Shown: positions 17,718-25,827 of the stretch, in pieces
Layout of the letters: every line of letters starts with the position of its first letter
Position numbering within the stretch: position 1 is the stretch's first letter
Origin: Proteiniphilum sp. UBA5267
GTDB taxonomy: Bacteria > Bacteroidota > Bacteroidia > Bacteroidales > Dysgonomonadaceae
Assembly (NCBI GenBank): GCA_002411515.1
Contig: DHTF01000064.1
Location: forward strand, 13,143 to 51,487
Direction of reading: 5' to 3'
Length of the DNA: 38,345 bases
Notes under the pieces: generated by a model
Databases searched by the model: none
The model's input: the letters and a program-made list of their open reading frames with translations, nothing else
What the model was told of the DNA's origin: nothing
Translations under genes and position numbers: made by a program

Positions 17718-18380
17718 TCAGTCAGCTATCTCCTCATCTGTTTCATCATCTGTTTCATCATCCCACACCACAGGGGGCTTTTGTGGCCCCTGCTTCCGGA
17801 ATATTATTGCCAACAAAAGTCCGCTTATTGCACCCGAAAGATGTCCCTCCCACGAGATAGAGGGATCCACCAACTCCGTGACGGGGAAGATGCTCCACAC
17901 GGTGCTCCCGTAAATAAAAGCCACAATCATGGAAACTGCCACCAGGGGAATATGATTTCGAAAAAGGCCGCTGAAAAAGAGAAAAAAGAGGATAGCGAAA
18001 ACCAGCCCGCTTGCCCCCACATGTACGTAGCCACGGCCAATGAACCAGGTGGTGAAACCACTCAGAACCCAGAGAAGCAGAAAAACAGCCAAGGCTATCT
18101 TGTTGTAAAAGTAAAACAGGAACCAGATCAGAATGAGCAGAGGCAGTGTATTCGATATCAGATGATTGAATGAAGCATGCATGAAGGGAGAAAAAATAAT
18201 TCCTTTCAATCCGGACACTGTACCCGGGCGAATGCCCCATTGCGAAAAACTGTCGAACAGGCCAGCATGGTCTACCAGAAAACTCAACCATACCAGAGAC
18301 ACGAAAACCAGAGAGGGCAACAAAGCGAGCCACATGCGCTTTCTCTCGAAGAGAAAAGAGGAAGATGTTGTTTTTTCCAT
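17718..18380 (-). CDS. rhomboid-family intramembrane serine protease
   Basis: A 220-aa polytopic protein. Hydrophobic segments are at about 17-37, 80-100, 103-120, 128-145, 150-168 and 180-195. The catalytic pair is visible as Ser in VHVGASGLVF (GxSG) and His in EGHLSGAISG. MHASFNHLISN is the loop-1/TM2 element carrying the conserved His-Asn region. The C-terminus is a short acidic tail with a repeated DDET unit (see repeat at 17734-17762). ATG 18380 is chosen: the longer frame would start upstream of the -7 box at 18414-18421. The substrate is unknown. It is divergent from the glycogen operon. Confidence 0.9.
   Translation of the reverse strand: MEKTTSSSFLFERKRMWLALLPSLVFVSLVWLSFLVDHAGLFDSFSQWGIRPGTVSGLKGIIFSPFMHASFNHLISNTLPLLILIWFLFYFYNKIALAVFLLLWVLSGFTTWFIGRGYVHVGASGLVFAILFFLFFSGLFRNHIPLVAVSMIVAFIYGSTVWSIFPVTELVDPSISWEGHLSGAISGLLLAIIFRKQGPQKPPVVWDDETDDETDEEIAD
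17734..17762. repeat. 12-bp in-frame repeat coding the rhomboid acidic tail
   Basis: TCATCTGTTTCA is present twice in tandem plus a partial third copy. Read on the minus strand it encodes repeated Asp-Glu-Thr-Asp. The unit is a multiple of three, so a gain or loss would lengthen or shorten the tail without a frameshift. Confidence 0.85.
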
Positions 18381-18413
18381 TCTGATCAAACTAAGTGCAA
18401 AATCATTCCGACA

Positions 18414-18421
18414 CAAATATA
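18414..18421 (-). promoter_or_regulatory. candidate -7 box of the rhomboid gene
   Basis: TATATTTG on the minus strand, 33 nt upstream of ATG 18380. No -33 element at the usual distance. The plus-strand promoter of the glycogen operon should lie in the same divergent region (18422-18556); the best match there, TATCTTTC near 18505, is imperfect. Confidence 0.5.
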
Positions 18422-18556
18422 CAACAAATGGCAAAGTGGCTTCGTCACTAAGAATTTATTCTTTTATTCATCTCTTTTTCTTGCTATATAATTTCAATTT
18501 TATTATCTTTCGCAGGAATTGAGAGCCATACACCTTACCCTAAATTATTTGCAGCG

Positions 18557-20497
18557 ATGAGTTATCTGAAATTCGACAAAGAGCTAATGATCAACCTGGA
18601 GTATTCGCTCTACCGAAATGTTTTAAGAACCAATAGAAGAGGAGCTTATCAAAATACATCTATATCGGGCTGCAATACAACCAAGTACCAGGGACTACTG
18701 GTCATGCCTGTTCCGTATATGGATGATGAGAATCACCTCATTCTCTCCTCTTTCGATGAAACGGTCATTCAACATGGCGCCGAGTTCAACCTCGGCATAC
18801 ATCGTTACGCCGGCGATCACTACAGCCCCAAGGGTCATAAATATATCCGGGAGTTCAACTGCGACAGTGTGCCGAAGATCATTTACCGCATCGGAGGGGT
18901 TATCCTGTCAAAAGAAGTCATGTTCTCATCCAATGAGAACCGCTTGATGATTCGCTATACCCTGTTGGATGCCCACTCACCCACCACCATCCGGTTTAAG
19001 CCATTCCTGGCTTTCCGGAAAGTATCGCAACTTACACACGAGAATGATCAGGTAGATCGTTCCTATCGCGATGTAGAAAACGGCATCAGTACCTGCATGT
19101 ATTTCGGATACCCTGAACTGTTCATGCAGTTTAGCAAAAAGCCGGAATTCATCTATCATCCCGACTGGTATCGTGAAATCGAGTACCTCCAGGATCTACA
19201 GAGCGGAGACACCTATAAGGAAGATCTTTACGTGCCGGGCTATTTTGAAATGTCCATTGAAAAAGGCGAAGAAATCATCTTCTCGGCCGGTGATATTTTA
19301 GTGGAAACATCCAACCTGTCGAGTGAATTCGACCTCGAAATTTATAAACGTACACCCCGTTCTAGCTTTTACAACTGCCTGAAGAACTCCAGTCACCAGT
19401 TTAAATATAGGCCCGGGAAGGATGATCATTATCTACTGGCGGGCTATCCCTGGTTTAAAGTGAGGGCACGCGACCAGTTTATTGCTCTTCCGGGTTGTAG
19501 CCTTGCGGTGGGTAAAGTGGAGGACTACGAAAAGATCATGGATACAGCAATTCCCCATTTGCAGAATTTCATGAACGATAAGCCCTCGAAAAGTTTTATC
19601 AAACAGATAGAGGACCCCGATGTATTGTTGTGGGTTGTATGGGCATTGCAACAGTACTGGCTAGAACAGAAGGAGTCTTTCATCTTGAAATACAGCAATT
19701 TTCTGTTCGAAATAATGGATTACCTCCTGGCAGGGAAACATCCGAATCTGGTTTATCATCAGGAGGACGGACTTCTGACCACTTATGGACGCGAGATAGC
19801 CGTAAGCTGGATGAATGCCATGCTCAACGGTCGCCCGGTGATTCCCCGCTCGGGATACCTGGTCGAATTCAATGCCCTGTGGTATAACGCGCTGAAATTC
19901 TCGGAAGAAATAGCCCGTGCCACGGGAGCAGAGGCAGAAGCTGAAGTGTGGGAAAACAAGGCACGTTTAGCCGGCAACTCATTCAAGGAAATCTTCTTGA
20001 ATGAGGCAGGATATTTGTATGATTATGTGGACGACTACCACAAAGATCTGAATGTGAGACCCAACATGATCTTTGCCGTCTCCCTCCCTTATTCTCCTTT
20101 GGAAAGAGGACAGAAAAAATCGGTGATCGATTATGTGACCAAAGAGTTGCTGACACCCTGTGGCATACGTTCACTGACACCCAAAAGCGATCTTTTCCAT
20201 CCCCACTACGCCGGAAATGAAGCGGAAAAGAAAATGACCTATTTCAACGGCATGGCATTTCCCTGGTTGTTGGGGCCCTATATTGAAGCATACCTGAGTC
20301 TCTTCCATATGAGCGGATTATCATTGGCCGATCGCATCATGATAACCATGGAAGGAGAAATGCAAAACGATTGCATCGGTTCCATATCGGAATTCTACGA
20401 TTCCAATCCTCCTTTTATTGCCCATGGTGGATATTCATTTGCCATGAGTGTGGCAGAGCTACTCAGAGCACAAAGGATTATTCGCTCATTCACGTAA
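18557..20497 (+). CDS. glycogen debranching enzyme (amylo-alpha-1,6-glucosidase family)
   Basis: A 646-aa enzyme of the bacterial/archaeal debranching type. The N-terminal domain (about 1-280) carries the characteristic opening NRRGAYQNTSISGCNTTKYQGLL. The C-terminal (alpha/alpha)6 domain (about 300-640) is related to the glucosidase half of eukaryotic AGL: YHQEDGLLTTYGREIAVSWMNA, RSGYLVEFNALWYNAL, RPNMIFAVSLPYSPL and CGIRSLTP. It should remove alpha-1,6 branches from glycogen in the cytoplasm. It is first of three co-directional genes; the glycosyltransferase follows after 52 nt. Confidence 0.93.
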   Translation: MSYLKFDKELMINLEYSLYRNVLRTNRRGAYQNTSISGCNTTKYQGLLVMPVPYMDDENHLILSSFDETVIQHGAEFNLGIHRYAGDHYSPKGHKYIREFNCDSVPKIIYRIGGVILSKEVMFSSNENRLMIRYTLLDAHSPTTIRFKPFLAFRKVSQLTHENDQVDRSYRDVENGISTCMYFGYPELFMQFSKKPEFIYHPDWYREIEYLQDLQSGDTYKEDLYVPGYFEMSIEKGEEIIFSAGDILVETSNLSSEFDLEIYKRTPRSSFYNCLKNSSHQFKYRPGKDDHYLLAGYPWFKVRARDQFIALPGCSLAVGKVEDYEKIMDTAIPHLQNFMNDKPSKSFIKQIEDPDVLLWVVWALQQYWLEQKESFILKYSNFLFEIMDYLLAGKHPNLVYHQEDGLLTTYGREIAVSWMNAMLNGRPVIPRSGYLVEFNALWYNALKFSEEIARATGAEAEAEVWENKARLAGNSFKEIFLNEAGYLYDYVDDYHKDLNVRPNMIFAVSLPYSPLERGQKKSVIDYVTKELLTPCGIRSLTPKSDLFHPHYAGNEAEKKMTYFNGMAFPWLLGPYIEAYLSLFHMSGLSLADRIMITMEGEMQNDCIGSISEFYDSNPPFIAHGGYSFAMSVAELLRAQRIIRSFT

Positions 20498-20549
20498 CAG
20501 AGATTCAACAAATCTCTTATAGCATCGGTAATTATCAAAAATTGGACAA

Positions 20550-21815
20550 ATGAAGGCATTGATGTTTGGTTGGGAATTTCCACCACATATTCTCGGAGGG
20601 CTCGGAACGGCAAGCTATGGATTGACCAGAGGAATGGCGCAACAACCGGACATGGAGACAATCTTCGTGATTCCCAAACCCTGGGGTGACGAAGATCAGA
20701 GTTTCGCCAAGATTATCGGTGCAAACGCTACGCCCATCGTATGGCGCGACATCCCCTGGGAGATGGCAAGCTCGAGACTGGAGAAGTTCATGGACCCACG
20801 CGAGTATTACTGGCGAAGGGACAATATTTATGCAGACTTCAGTTATATGCACACCAACGACCTGGGCTGCATTGAATTCTCAGGACGCTACCCCAATAAT
20901 ATTCTGGAAGAAACCAACAACTACTCCATTGTGGCTGGTGTGATTGCCCGCACCTACCAGTTCGACATCATCCATGCACACGACTGGCTCACCTACCCTG
21001 CCGGACTGCACGCAAAGAGCGTGTCGGGAAAGCCGATGGTGATTCATGTACATGCTACCGAGTTCGACCGCAGCAGGGGCAAACCAAACCCCATCGTCTA
21101 CAACATTGAAAAGGACGGAATGGACAACTGCGACCACATCATCTGCGTGAGTAACCTCACCCGCCGCACCGTGATCGAGAACTACCACCAGCCCTACTGG
21201 AAGGTGACAACCGTGCACAATGCCGTGGATCCGCTCAGTCCGGAGATTGAAGCCATTGAAAGAATATCGGGCGTGCACGAGAAGGTGGTCACCTTCCTGG
21301 GAAGAATAACCATGCAGAAGGGACCCGAGTTCTTCGTGGATGCAGCCACACAAGTCATCCGCAAGACGGACCACATCCGTTTCGTGATGGCAGGCAGCGG
21401 CGACATGATGGACCAGATGATCCGCCTTGTGGCCGAGCGGGGCATTGCGCACAAATTTCATTTCACCGGCTTCCTGCGCGGCAAGCAGGTATATGAAATG
21501 CTCAAATCGAGCGATGTGTATGTGATGCCTTCTGTATCGGAACCATTTGGTATCTCACCGCTGGAGGCGATGCAATGCAATGTGCCCAGCATCATCTCCT
21601 ATCAGTCCGGGTGTTCAGAGATTCTTGAAAATGTGATCAAAACCGACTACTGGGATGTGGATGCGATGGCCGATGCCATCTATTCCATCTGCACCTACCC
21701 TGCCATGGCCGAACATCTCAAACAGGAAGGAAAGATTGAGGTGGACAACATCAAATGGGAAGATGCCGGACTGAAGGTCCGCAAGATCTACGACAACCTC
21801 GTGGGTGGAAAATAG
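20550..21815 (+). CDS. glycogen synthase-like glycosyltransferase (GT4/GT5 fold)
   Basis: A 421-aa GT-B glycosyltransferase. The N-terminus MFGWEFPPHILGGLGTASYGL has the Gly-rich donor loop (GGLG) of starch/glycogen synthases. HAHDWLTYPAGL and HVHATEFDRSRG are typical of glycogen-synthase relatives. The C-terminal half has VTFLGRITMQKGPEFFVDA and PSVSEPFGISPLEAM (the E-x7-E donor-site motif). Its place between a debranching enzyme and a GH57 protein argues for alpha-glucan synthesis. Whether it uses UDP- or ADP-glucose is not decidable from this sequence. The GH57 gene follows after 58 nt. Confidence 0.9.
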   Translation: MKALMFGWEFPPHILGGLGTASYGLTRGMAQQPDMETIFVIPKPWGDEDQSFAKIIGANATPIVWRDIPWEMASSRLEKFMDPREYYWRRDNIYADFSYMHTNDLGCIEFSGRYPNNILEETNNYSIVAGVIARTYQFDIIHAHDWLTYPAGLHAKSVSGKPMVIHVHATEFDRSRGKPNPIVYNIEKDGMDNCDHIICVSNLTRRTVIENYHQPYWKVTTVHNAVDPLSPEIEAIERISGVHEKVVTFLGRITMQKGPEFFVDAATQVIRKTDHIRFVMAGSGDMMDQMIRLVAERGIAHKFHFTGFLRGKQVYEMLKSSDVYVMPSVSEPFGISPLEAMQCNVPSIISYQSGCSEILENVIKTDYWDVDAMADAIYSICTYPAMAEHLKQEGKIEVDNIKWEDAGLKVRKIYDNLVGGK

Positions 21816-21873
21816 ATTCAAGACACAAGATTCAAGACACAGGACTAAAAAAAACAACAAAAAATACAACGCA

Positions 21874-23205
21874 ATGAAGACTATTTGCTTTTATTTCCAG
21901 ATACACCAACCATTCCGGTTAAAAAGATATCGATTTTTCAACATCGGCAGAGACCATTATTATTTCGATGACTACGCCAACGAGGACATATTGCAACAGA
22001 TAGCCGCCCGTTCATTTATACCTGCCAACCGGATGTTGCTCGATTTGGTCAATCTATATAATGGCAAATTCAAAGTGGCATTTTCCATCTCCGGGGTCGC
22101 ACTCGAACAACTCGAAATCTATGCTCCGGAGGTGATCGACGGCTTTCGCGAATTGAGTAAGACGGGCAACGTGGAGTTTCTGACAGAGACCTATGCACAT
22201 TCACTCGCAAGCCTTTTCGATCCGGAGGAGTTCCGCAATCAGGTTAAGCATCATGCGGAACGGATTGAAGCACTCTTCGGACAGAAGCCGACCGTGATGC
22301 GCAATACCGAGCTGATCTACAACGACGATATTGCCGAGATGGTCTATGACATGGGATATACGAAGATGATCACAGAAGGGGCAAAGCATGTTCTCGGATG
22401 GAAGAGCCCCAATTACGTATACCAGGCCGCCTCACAGCCCAAACTGAAGCTACTGCTCAAAAACAGCCGTTACAGTGACGATATCACCTATCGTTTTTCG
22501 AACTACAGCTGGAATGAGTACCCCCTCACGGCGGAGAAATTTATCTCCTGGATTGAGGCAACACCTCCCGAGGAGGAGGTATTCAATCTCTTCATGAATT
22601 ACGAAACGCTGGGCAACATTCAGCTTTCACATACGGGCATCTTTGAATTTATGAAAGCGTTGCCCCGGTTCGCCTTTGATAAAAAGATCGGATTTTGCAC
22701 GCCGTCTGAAGCGCTGGAAAATCACGAACCCATCGGCGCCATGAGTGTACCCAGCACCATATCCTGGTCGGATGAAGAGCGCGATGTGAGTGCCTGGCTT
22801 GGAAATAAACTGCAAAAAAGTGCTCTTGAAGCACTCTATGAGATGGGGGAAAGGGTTCGTCTTTGCACCGACAGACGGCTGAAACACGACTGGCTCTATC
22901 TGCAGAGCAGCGATCACTTTTATTATATGTCGACCAAGCACTTCGGTAGCGGGCAGAGTCAGTTCAGCCCCTACATGTCGCCCTACGATGCTTTTAATAA
23001 TTACATGAACGTGCTGAGTGATTTCATCACCCGCGTCAAGGCACAATACCCCGACACGGTGGACAACGAAGAGTTGAATTCTTTGCTCACCACCATACAC
23101 AATCAGGAGAAGGAGATCAAACGCCTTCAGATGGAACTGAAAACGGTGATCGGAACCAACGAAGAACTACTGGTTGAAAGAAATAAAAAGAGAGCCAAAA
23201 TTTAA
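21874..23205 (+). CDS. GH57 alpha-amylase-like protein, predicted acid/base Asp replaced by Asn
   Basis: From ATG 21874 a 443-aa GH57 protein. The frame extends upstream over the end of the synthase gene, but MKTICFYFQIHQPF is the family N-terminus (motif 1, HQP at 11-13). Motif 3, RNTELIYND, keeps the catalytic nucleophile Glu146. Motif 4, normally MDYETFG in alpha-amylases of this type, reads MNYETLG; the expected acid/base Asp is Asn242 (codon AAT at 22597-22599). A C-terminal coiled coil (about 400-440) follows. Catalysis may be lost or altered; a glycogen-binding or scaffolding role within the operon is possible (inference). Confidence 0.9.
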   Translation: MKTICFYFQIHQPFRLKRYRFFNIGRDHYYFDDYANEDILQQIAARSFIPANRMLLDLVNLYNGKFKVAFSISGVALEQLEIYAPEVIDGFRELSKTGNVEFLTETYAHSLASLFDPEEFRNQVKHHAERIEALFGQKPTVMRNTELIYNDDIAEMVYDMGYTKMITEGAKHVLGWKSPNYVYQAASQPKLKLLLKNSRYSDDITYRFSNYSWNEYPLTAEKFISWIEATPPEEEVFNLFMNYETLGNIQLSHTGIFEFMKALPRFAFDKKIGFCTPSEALENHEPIGAMSVPSTISWSDEERDVSAWLGNKLQKSALEALYEMGERVRLCTDRRLKHDWLYLQSSDHFYYMSTKHFGSGQSQFSPYMSPYDAFNNYMNVLSDFITRVKAQYPDTVDNEELNSLLTTIHNQEKEIKRLQMELKTVIGTNEELLVERNKKRAKI

Positions 23206-23231
23206 GTGATCTGATCGCTATCTTATTCCAT

Positions 23232-23261
23232 AAAAAAAGGAGCCGAAAAGCTCCTTTTTTT
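23232..23261. terminator. bidirectional terminator between the GH57 gene and rny
   Basis: AAAAAAAGGAGC (23232-23243) pairs with GCTCCTTTTTTT (23250-23261) around a 6-nt loop. T-runs of seven on either strand let it serve both convergent transcripts. It lies 26 nt past the GH57 stop and 21 nt past the rny stop. Confidence 0.93.
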
Positions 23262-23282
23262 GTGTGTAATACGGCCTTGCCA

Positions 23283-24815
23283 TTACTTGGCATAACTTAC
23301 GGCGCGTGTTTCGCGAATGACCGTGATCTTCACCTGACCGGGGTAGGTCATCTCGGTCTGTATCTTGCGTGCGATTTCGTCGGAGAGTCTTTCGGTGTCC
23401 TGATCATCGATCTTGTCGGCACCGACAATCACGCGCAGTTCACGACCAGCCTGAATGGCATAGGTCTTCACCACGCCGGGATAGGAAAGTGCCAGATTCT
23501 CCAGATCGTTCAACCGCTTGATGTAAGCCTCCACAATCTCGCGCCGGGCGCCTGGTCGTGCACCGGAGATCGCGTCACATACCTGCACGATGGGTGCCAG
23601 CAAAGTGGTCATCTCCATTTCGTCGTGGTGTGAACCAATGGCATTACAGATATCCGGTTTCTCCTTAAATTTTTCAGCCAGCTTCATACCCAGTACGGCA
23701 TGTGGCAACTCTGGCTCGTCGTCGGGCACTTTACCGATATCATGCAGCAAGCCCGCACGTTTTGCTTTTTTGGGGTTCAATCCCAGCTCCGAAGCCATGA
23801 TAGCACAGAGGTTGGCCACTTCTCGCGAGTGTTGCAAGAGGTTCTGCCCGTATGATGAGCGGTACTTCATCTTACCCACCATCCTGATCAACTCCGGATG
23901 CAAGCCGTGAATACCCAAATCTATCACGGTACGCTTGCCGGTCTCAATAATCTCCTCTTCGATCTGCTTCTTCACCTTCGTCACCACCTCTTCGATGCGG
24001 GCGGGGTGGATGCGTCCGTCGGCCACCAGCTGGTGCAACGAGAGGCGGGCAATCTCACGGCGTACAGGATCAAAGCCCGAAAGAACAATGGCTTCGGGCG
24101 TGTCGTCCACCACAATCTCTACACCTGTTGCGGCTTCCAGAGCACGGATATTGCGTCCTTCACGACCGATGATCCGACCTTTTACTTCGTCGGAGTCAAT
24201 GTGAAACACGGTAATGGCATTCTCGATGGATGTTTCTGTAGCTACACGCTGAATAGATTGAATCACAATCTTCTTCGCCTCCTTGTTGGCCGTCATCTTG
24301 GCCTCTTCCATGATGTCGTTGATAAACGACTGCGCACCAGTTTTTGCTTCATCTTTCAATGACTCCACCAGACGTTCCTTGGCTTCCTCTGCCGACAAGC
24401 CGGAGATGGTTTCAAGCTGCTCTACCGACTGTCTGTGCAAACGCTCCATTTCCACAGTTTTCTTATCCAGAAAATCCTGTTGTGCAGTCAGGTTGATTTT
24501 CACTTCATCGATTTCGATGCTCTTCTTGTTGAGCTCTTCCTGTTTTTGGTTAAGCGCCATCTCACGTTGCCGGAGCCTGTTTTCTGTAATCTGTATTTTT
24601 GTCGTTCGCGCGTTGGCCTGTTTTTCGGCCTCTGTTTTCATTGCGAGGGTCTCTTCTTTTGCTTCCAAAAGCATCTTTTTCCTGATTACCTCAGCATCCT
24701 TCTCCGCATCACCCAAAATACTCCGGGCGCGGGAGGTGGCCATTTTACCGGTCAGAAACCAGGACACAAATGCCCCGATTGCCAATCCGATTATCACTCC
24801 TATTACTATTTCCAT
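23283..24815 (-). CDS. rny: ribonuclease Y
   Basis: A 510-aa membrane-anchored endoribonuclease that starts mRNA decay. An N-terminal transmembrane helix (residues 3-22) is followed by a long coiled coil (about 30-150). A KH RNA-binding domain has [10 protein letters not shown] (213-222), and an HD domain has the metal pair His358-Asp359 in LLHDIGK. The length is typical. Its ATG lies 28 nt downstream of a strong leader hairpin (24844-24876). It is in the same orientation as zapA, with 173 nt and a likely terminator between them, so it probably has its own promoter, which I cannot identify by TAnnTTTG. Confidence 0.97.
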   Translation of the reverse strand: MEIVIGVIIGLAIGAFVSWFLTGKMATSRARSILGDAEKDAEVIRKKMLLEAKEETLAMKTEAEKQANARTTKIQITENRLRQREMALNQKQEELNKKSIEIDEVKINLTAQQDFLDKKTVEMERLHRQSVEQLETISGLSAEEAKERLVESLKDEAKTGAQSFINDIMEEAKMTANKEAKKIVIQSIQRVATETSIENAITVFHIDSDEVKGRIIGREGRNIRALEAATGVEIVVDDTPEAIVLSGFDPVRREIARLSLHQLVADGRIHPARIEEVVTKVKKQIEEEIIETGKRTVIDLGIHGLHPELIRMVGKMKYRSSYGQNLLQHSREVANLCAIMASELGLNPKKAKRAGLLHDIGKVPDDEPELPHAVLGMKLAEKFKEKPDICNAIGSHHDEMEMTTLLAPIVQVCDAISGARPGARREIVEAYIKRLNDLENLALSYPGVVKTYAIQAGRELRVIVGADKIDDQDTERLSDEIARKIQTEMTYPGQVKITVIRETRAVSYAK

Positions 24816-24843
24816 ATTGTTACTTTTAAAATTGATTTATATG

Positions 24844-24876
24844 CTCCTGTCGGAATAAATTTCGTTCCGAAAGGAG
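24844..24876 (-). promoter_or_regulatory. hairpin in the rny 5' leader
   Basis: On the minus strand CTCCT and AGGAG (24876-24872 and 24848-24844) enclose a 2x2 internal loop, then CGGAA and TTCCG (5 bp) with a 9-nt loop. The stem ends 28 nt before the rny ATG. No T-run follows, so it is not a terminator. It could be a processing or autoregulatory site (inference). Confidence 0.55.
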
Positions 24877-24900
24877 TTCCTTTAGTTGCTTATAGCCTAT

Positions 24901-24953
24901 AAAAAAAAATGCACACTATCAGCCACATAAAAAAACTATGTGCCAAAAGGTGC
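24901..24953 (-). terminator. probable terminator of the zapA operon
   Basis: On the minus strand GCAC/GTGC (outer, 4 bp) and CACATA/TATGTG (inner, 6 bp; plus-strand 24924-24929 and 24937-24942) form an interrupted stem, followed directly by A and nine T. A second, weaker hairpin (24960-24987, 5+4 bp with one mismatch) sits between this and the zapA stop. Confidence 0.55.
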
Positions 24954-24988
24954 GTCAATCTATTCTTCTGAAAATCAAGAATAATAGA

Positions 24989-25291
24989 TTATTTCTTCAG
25001 ATAATCGTCCAATTCGCTGATCAGCAAATTAAGTTTATCCTCATAGGGTTTCGTATCGTTCCTATCACCGAGAGAAAAATTCTCAGCCAATGCCTGTATG
25101 GCGGTCATTGCCATAAAATCCTGTGTCGTCATGCGGGAGTTCTCCCCCCCGTATGCAATACGGTATTGGTTTATTTTTGTATTTATCTTTTTGGCAGCAT
25201 CGCGGAAGGATTGTTCATCTGACTTTTTGATTTTCAATGGATACCTCCTGCCGGCAACCTCTAATGTTAATAAAAATTTTTCATCTCCCAT
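24989..25291 (-). CDS. zapA: cell division protein ZapA
   Basis: A 100-aa FtsZ-ring-associated protein. The N-terminal beta-strand module (FLLTLEVAGRRYPLKIKKSDEQSFRDAAKKIN) is the ZapA dimerisation head. It is followed by a helical C-terminus ending in a coiled coil (LNLLISELDDYLKK). ATG 25291 is preferred over the GTG one codon upstream. It lies 19 nt downstream of a small coiled-coil gene and upstream of rny; zapA next to rny is an arrangement I recall as common in Bacteroidetes. Confidence 0.92.
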   Translation of the reverse strand: MGDEKFLLTLEVAGRRYPLKIKKSDEQSFRDAAKKINTKINQYRIAYGGENSRMTTQDFMAMTAIQALAENFSLGDRNDTKPYEDKLNLLISELDDYLKK

Positions 25292-25310
25292 CACATAAAT
25301 TTTTTAAATC

Positions 25311-25601
25311 TCATTTTAATAAATTTATGCACTTCTCCACTTCCCGCACCAGTTTTGCTATTTTCAATTTCGCGGTATCCACATCGACCGAAGCCGCCGT
25401 AATGGTTCTCGCGGTTTTTAAAGCTTTGTATCTTGTTTTTAACTGTTCCAGATCTTTCGTCGTCTCATCAAGGAGCGTTTGTCTCGTTCGTATCTCCGTT
25501 TTTAAGCGTTCATTTTCATCTTTCAACGAGTCGCATAAAAACATGACCTGTTTGATGCGTATCTCCAGATCGACCAGCAGCTTATTTTTTTCATCGGACA
25601 T
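25311..25601 (-). CDS. small coiled-coil protein upstream of zapA (ZapB-like position)
   Basis: A 96-aa, highly charged protein predicted to be almost wholly one coiled coil (heptads in LVDLEIRIKQVMFLCDSLKDENERLKTEIRT and LDETTKDLEQLKTRYKAL). No catalytic motif. Its place directly before zapA, with a 19-nt gap, suggests a division-ring partner of the ZapB kind. I do not claim homology to ZapB, because coiled coils resemble one another without common descent. Confidence 0.75.
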   Translation of the reverse strand: MSDEKNKLLVDLEIRIKQVMFLCDSLKDENERLKTEIRTRQTLLDETTKDLEQLKTRYKALKTARTITAASVDVDTAKLKIAKLVREVEKCINLLK

Positions 25602-25684
25602 ATGAAACGGGCCTCTCTATTTGTCAACGGTAGCACACGTTTGAATGAATATAAATTATAATCGTATGCAAACAAAAAATCACG

Positions 25685-25692
25685 CAAATATA
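25685..25692 (-). promoter_or_regulatory. candidate -7 box of the coiled-coil/zapA operon
   Basis: TATATTTG on the minus strand, about 84 nt upstream of the ATG at 25601. A CTTG at 25716-25713 lies near the -33 position (20-nt gap). The implied leader is roughly 77 nt. Confidence 0.5.
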
Positions 25693-25760
25693 GCAATTGA
25701 AATAGAGTTTCACAAGTTAATCGACGCATATTTTTCAAACATTCATTCATTTAGAGTGAT

Positions 25761-25794
25761 TTTGCGCTCTTCTGCTTCAGATTTTTTATCTTTG
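25761..25794 (+). promoter_or_regulatory. candidate promoter of the B3/B4 protein gene
   Basis: TTTG at 25761-25764 and TATCTTTG at 25787-25794, 22 nt apart. The -7 match is perfect and the spacing slightly long. The box ends 33 nt before the ATG. Confidence 0.6.
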
Positions 25795-25827
25795 GAAAAT
25801 AATTGAACAAAACCTGTCGGGTTGAAC

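Noticed and set aside
20550..21815. Naming the glycosyltransferase glgA
   Set aside because: It has glycogen-synthase features but the donor and the exact GT family (GT4 or GT5) cannot be fixed by eye, so the symbol was left empty.
24816..24988. 6S RNA between zapA and rny
   Set aside because: 6S RNA is found near zapA in some bacteria, but the gap is only 173 nt and holds separate short hairpins with a T-run, not one long bulged hairpin of about 180-200 nt.
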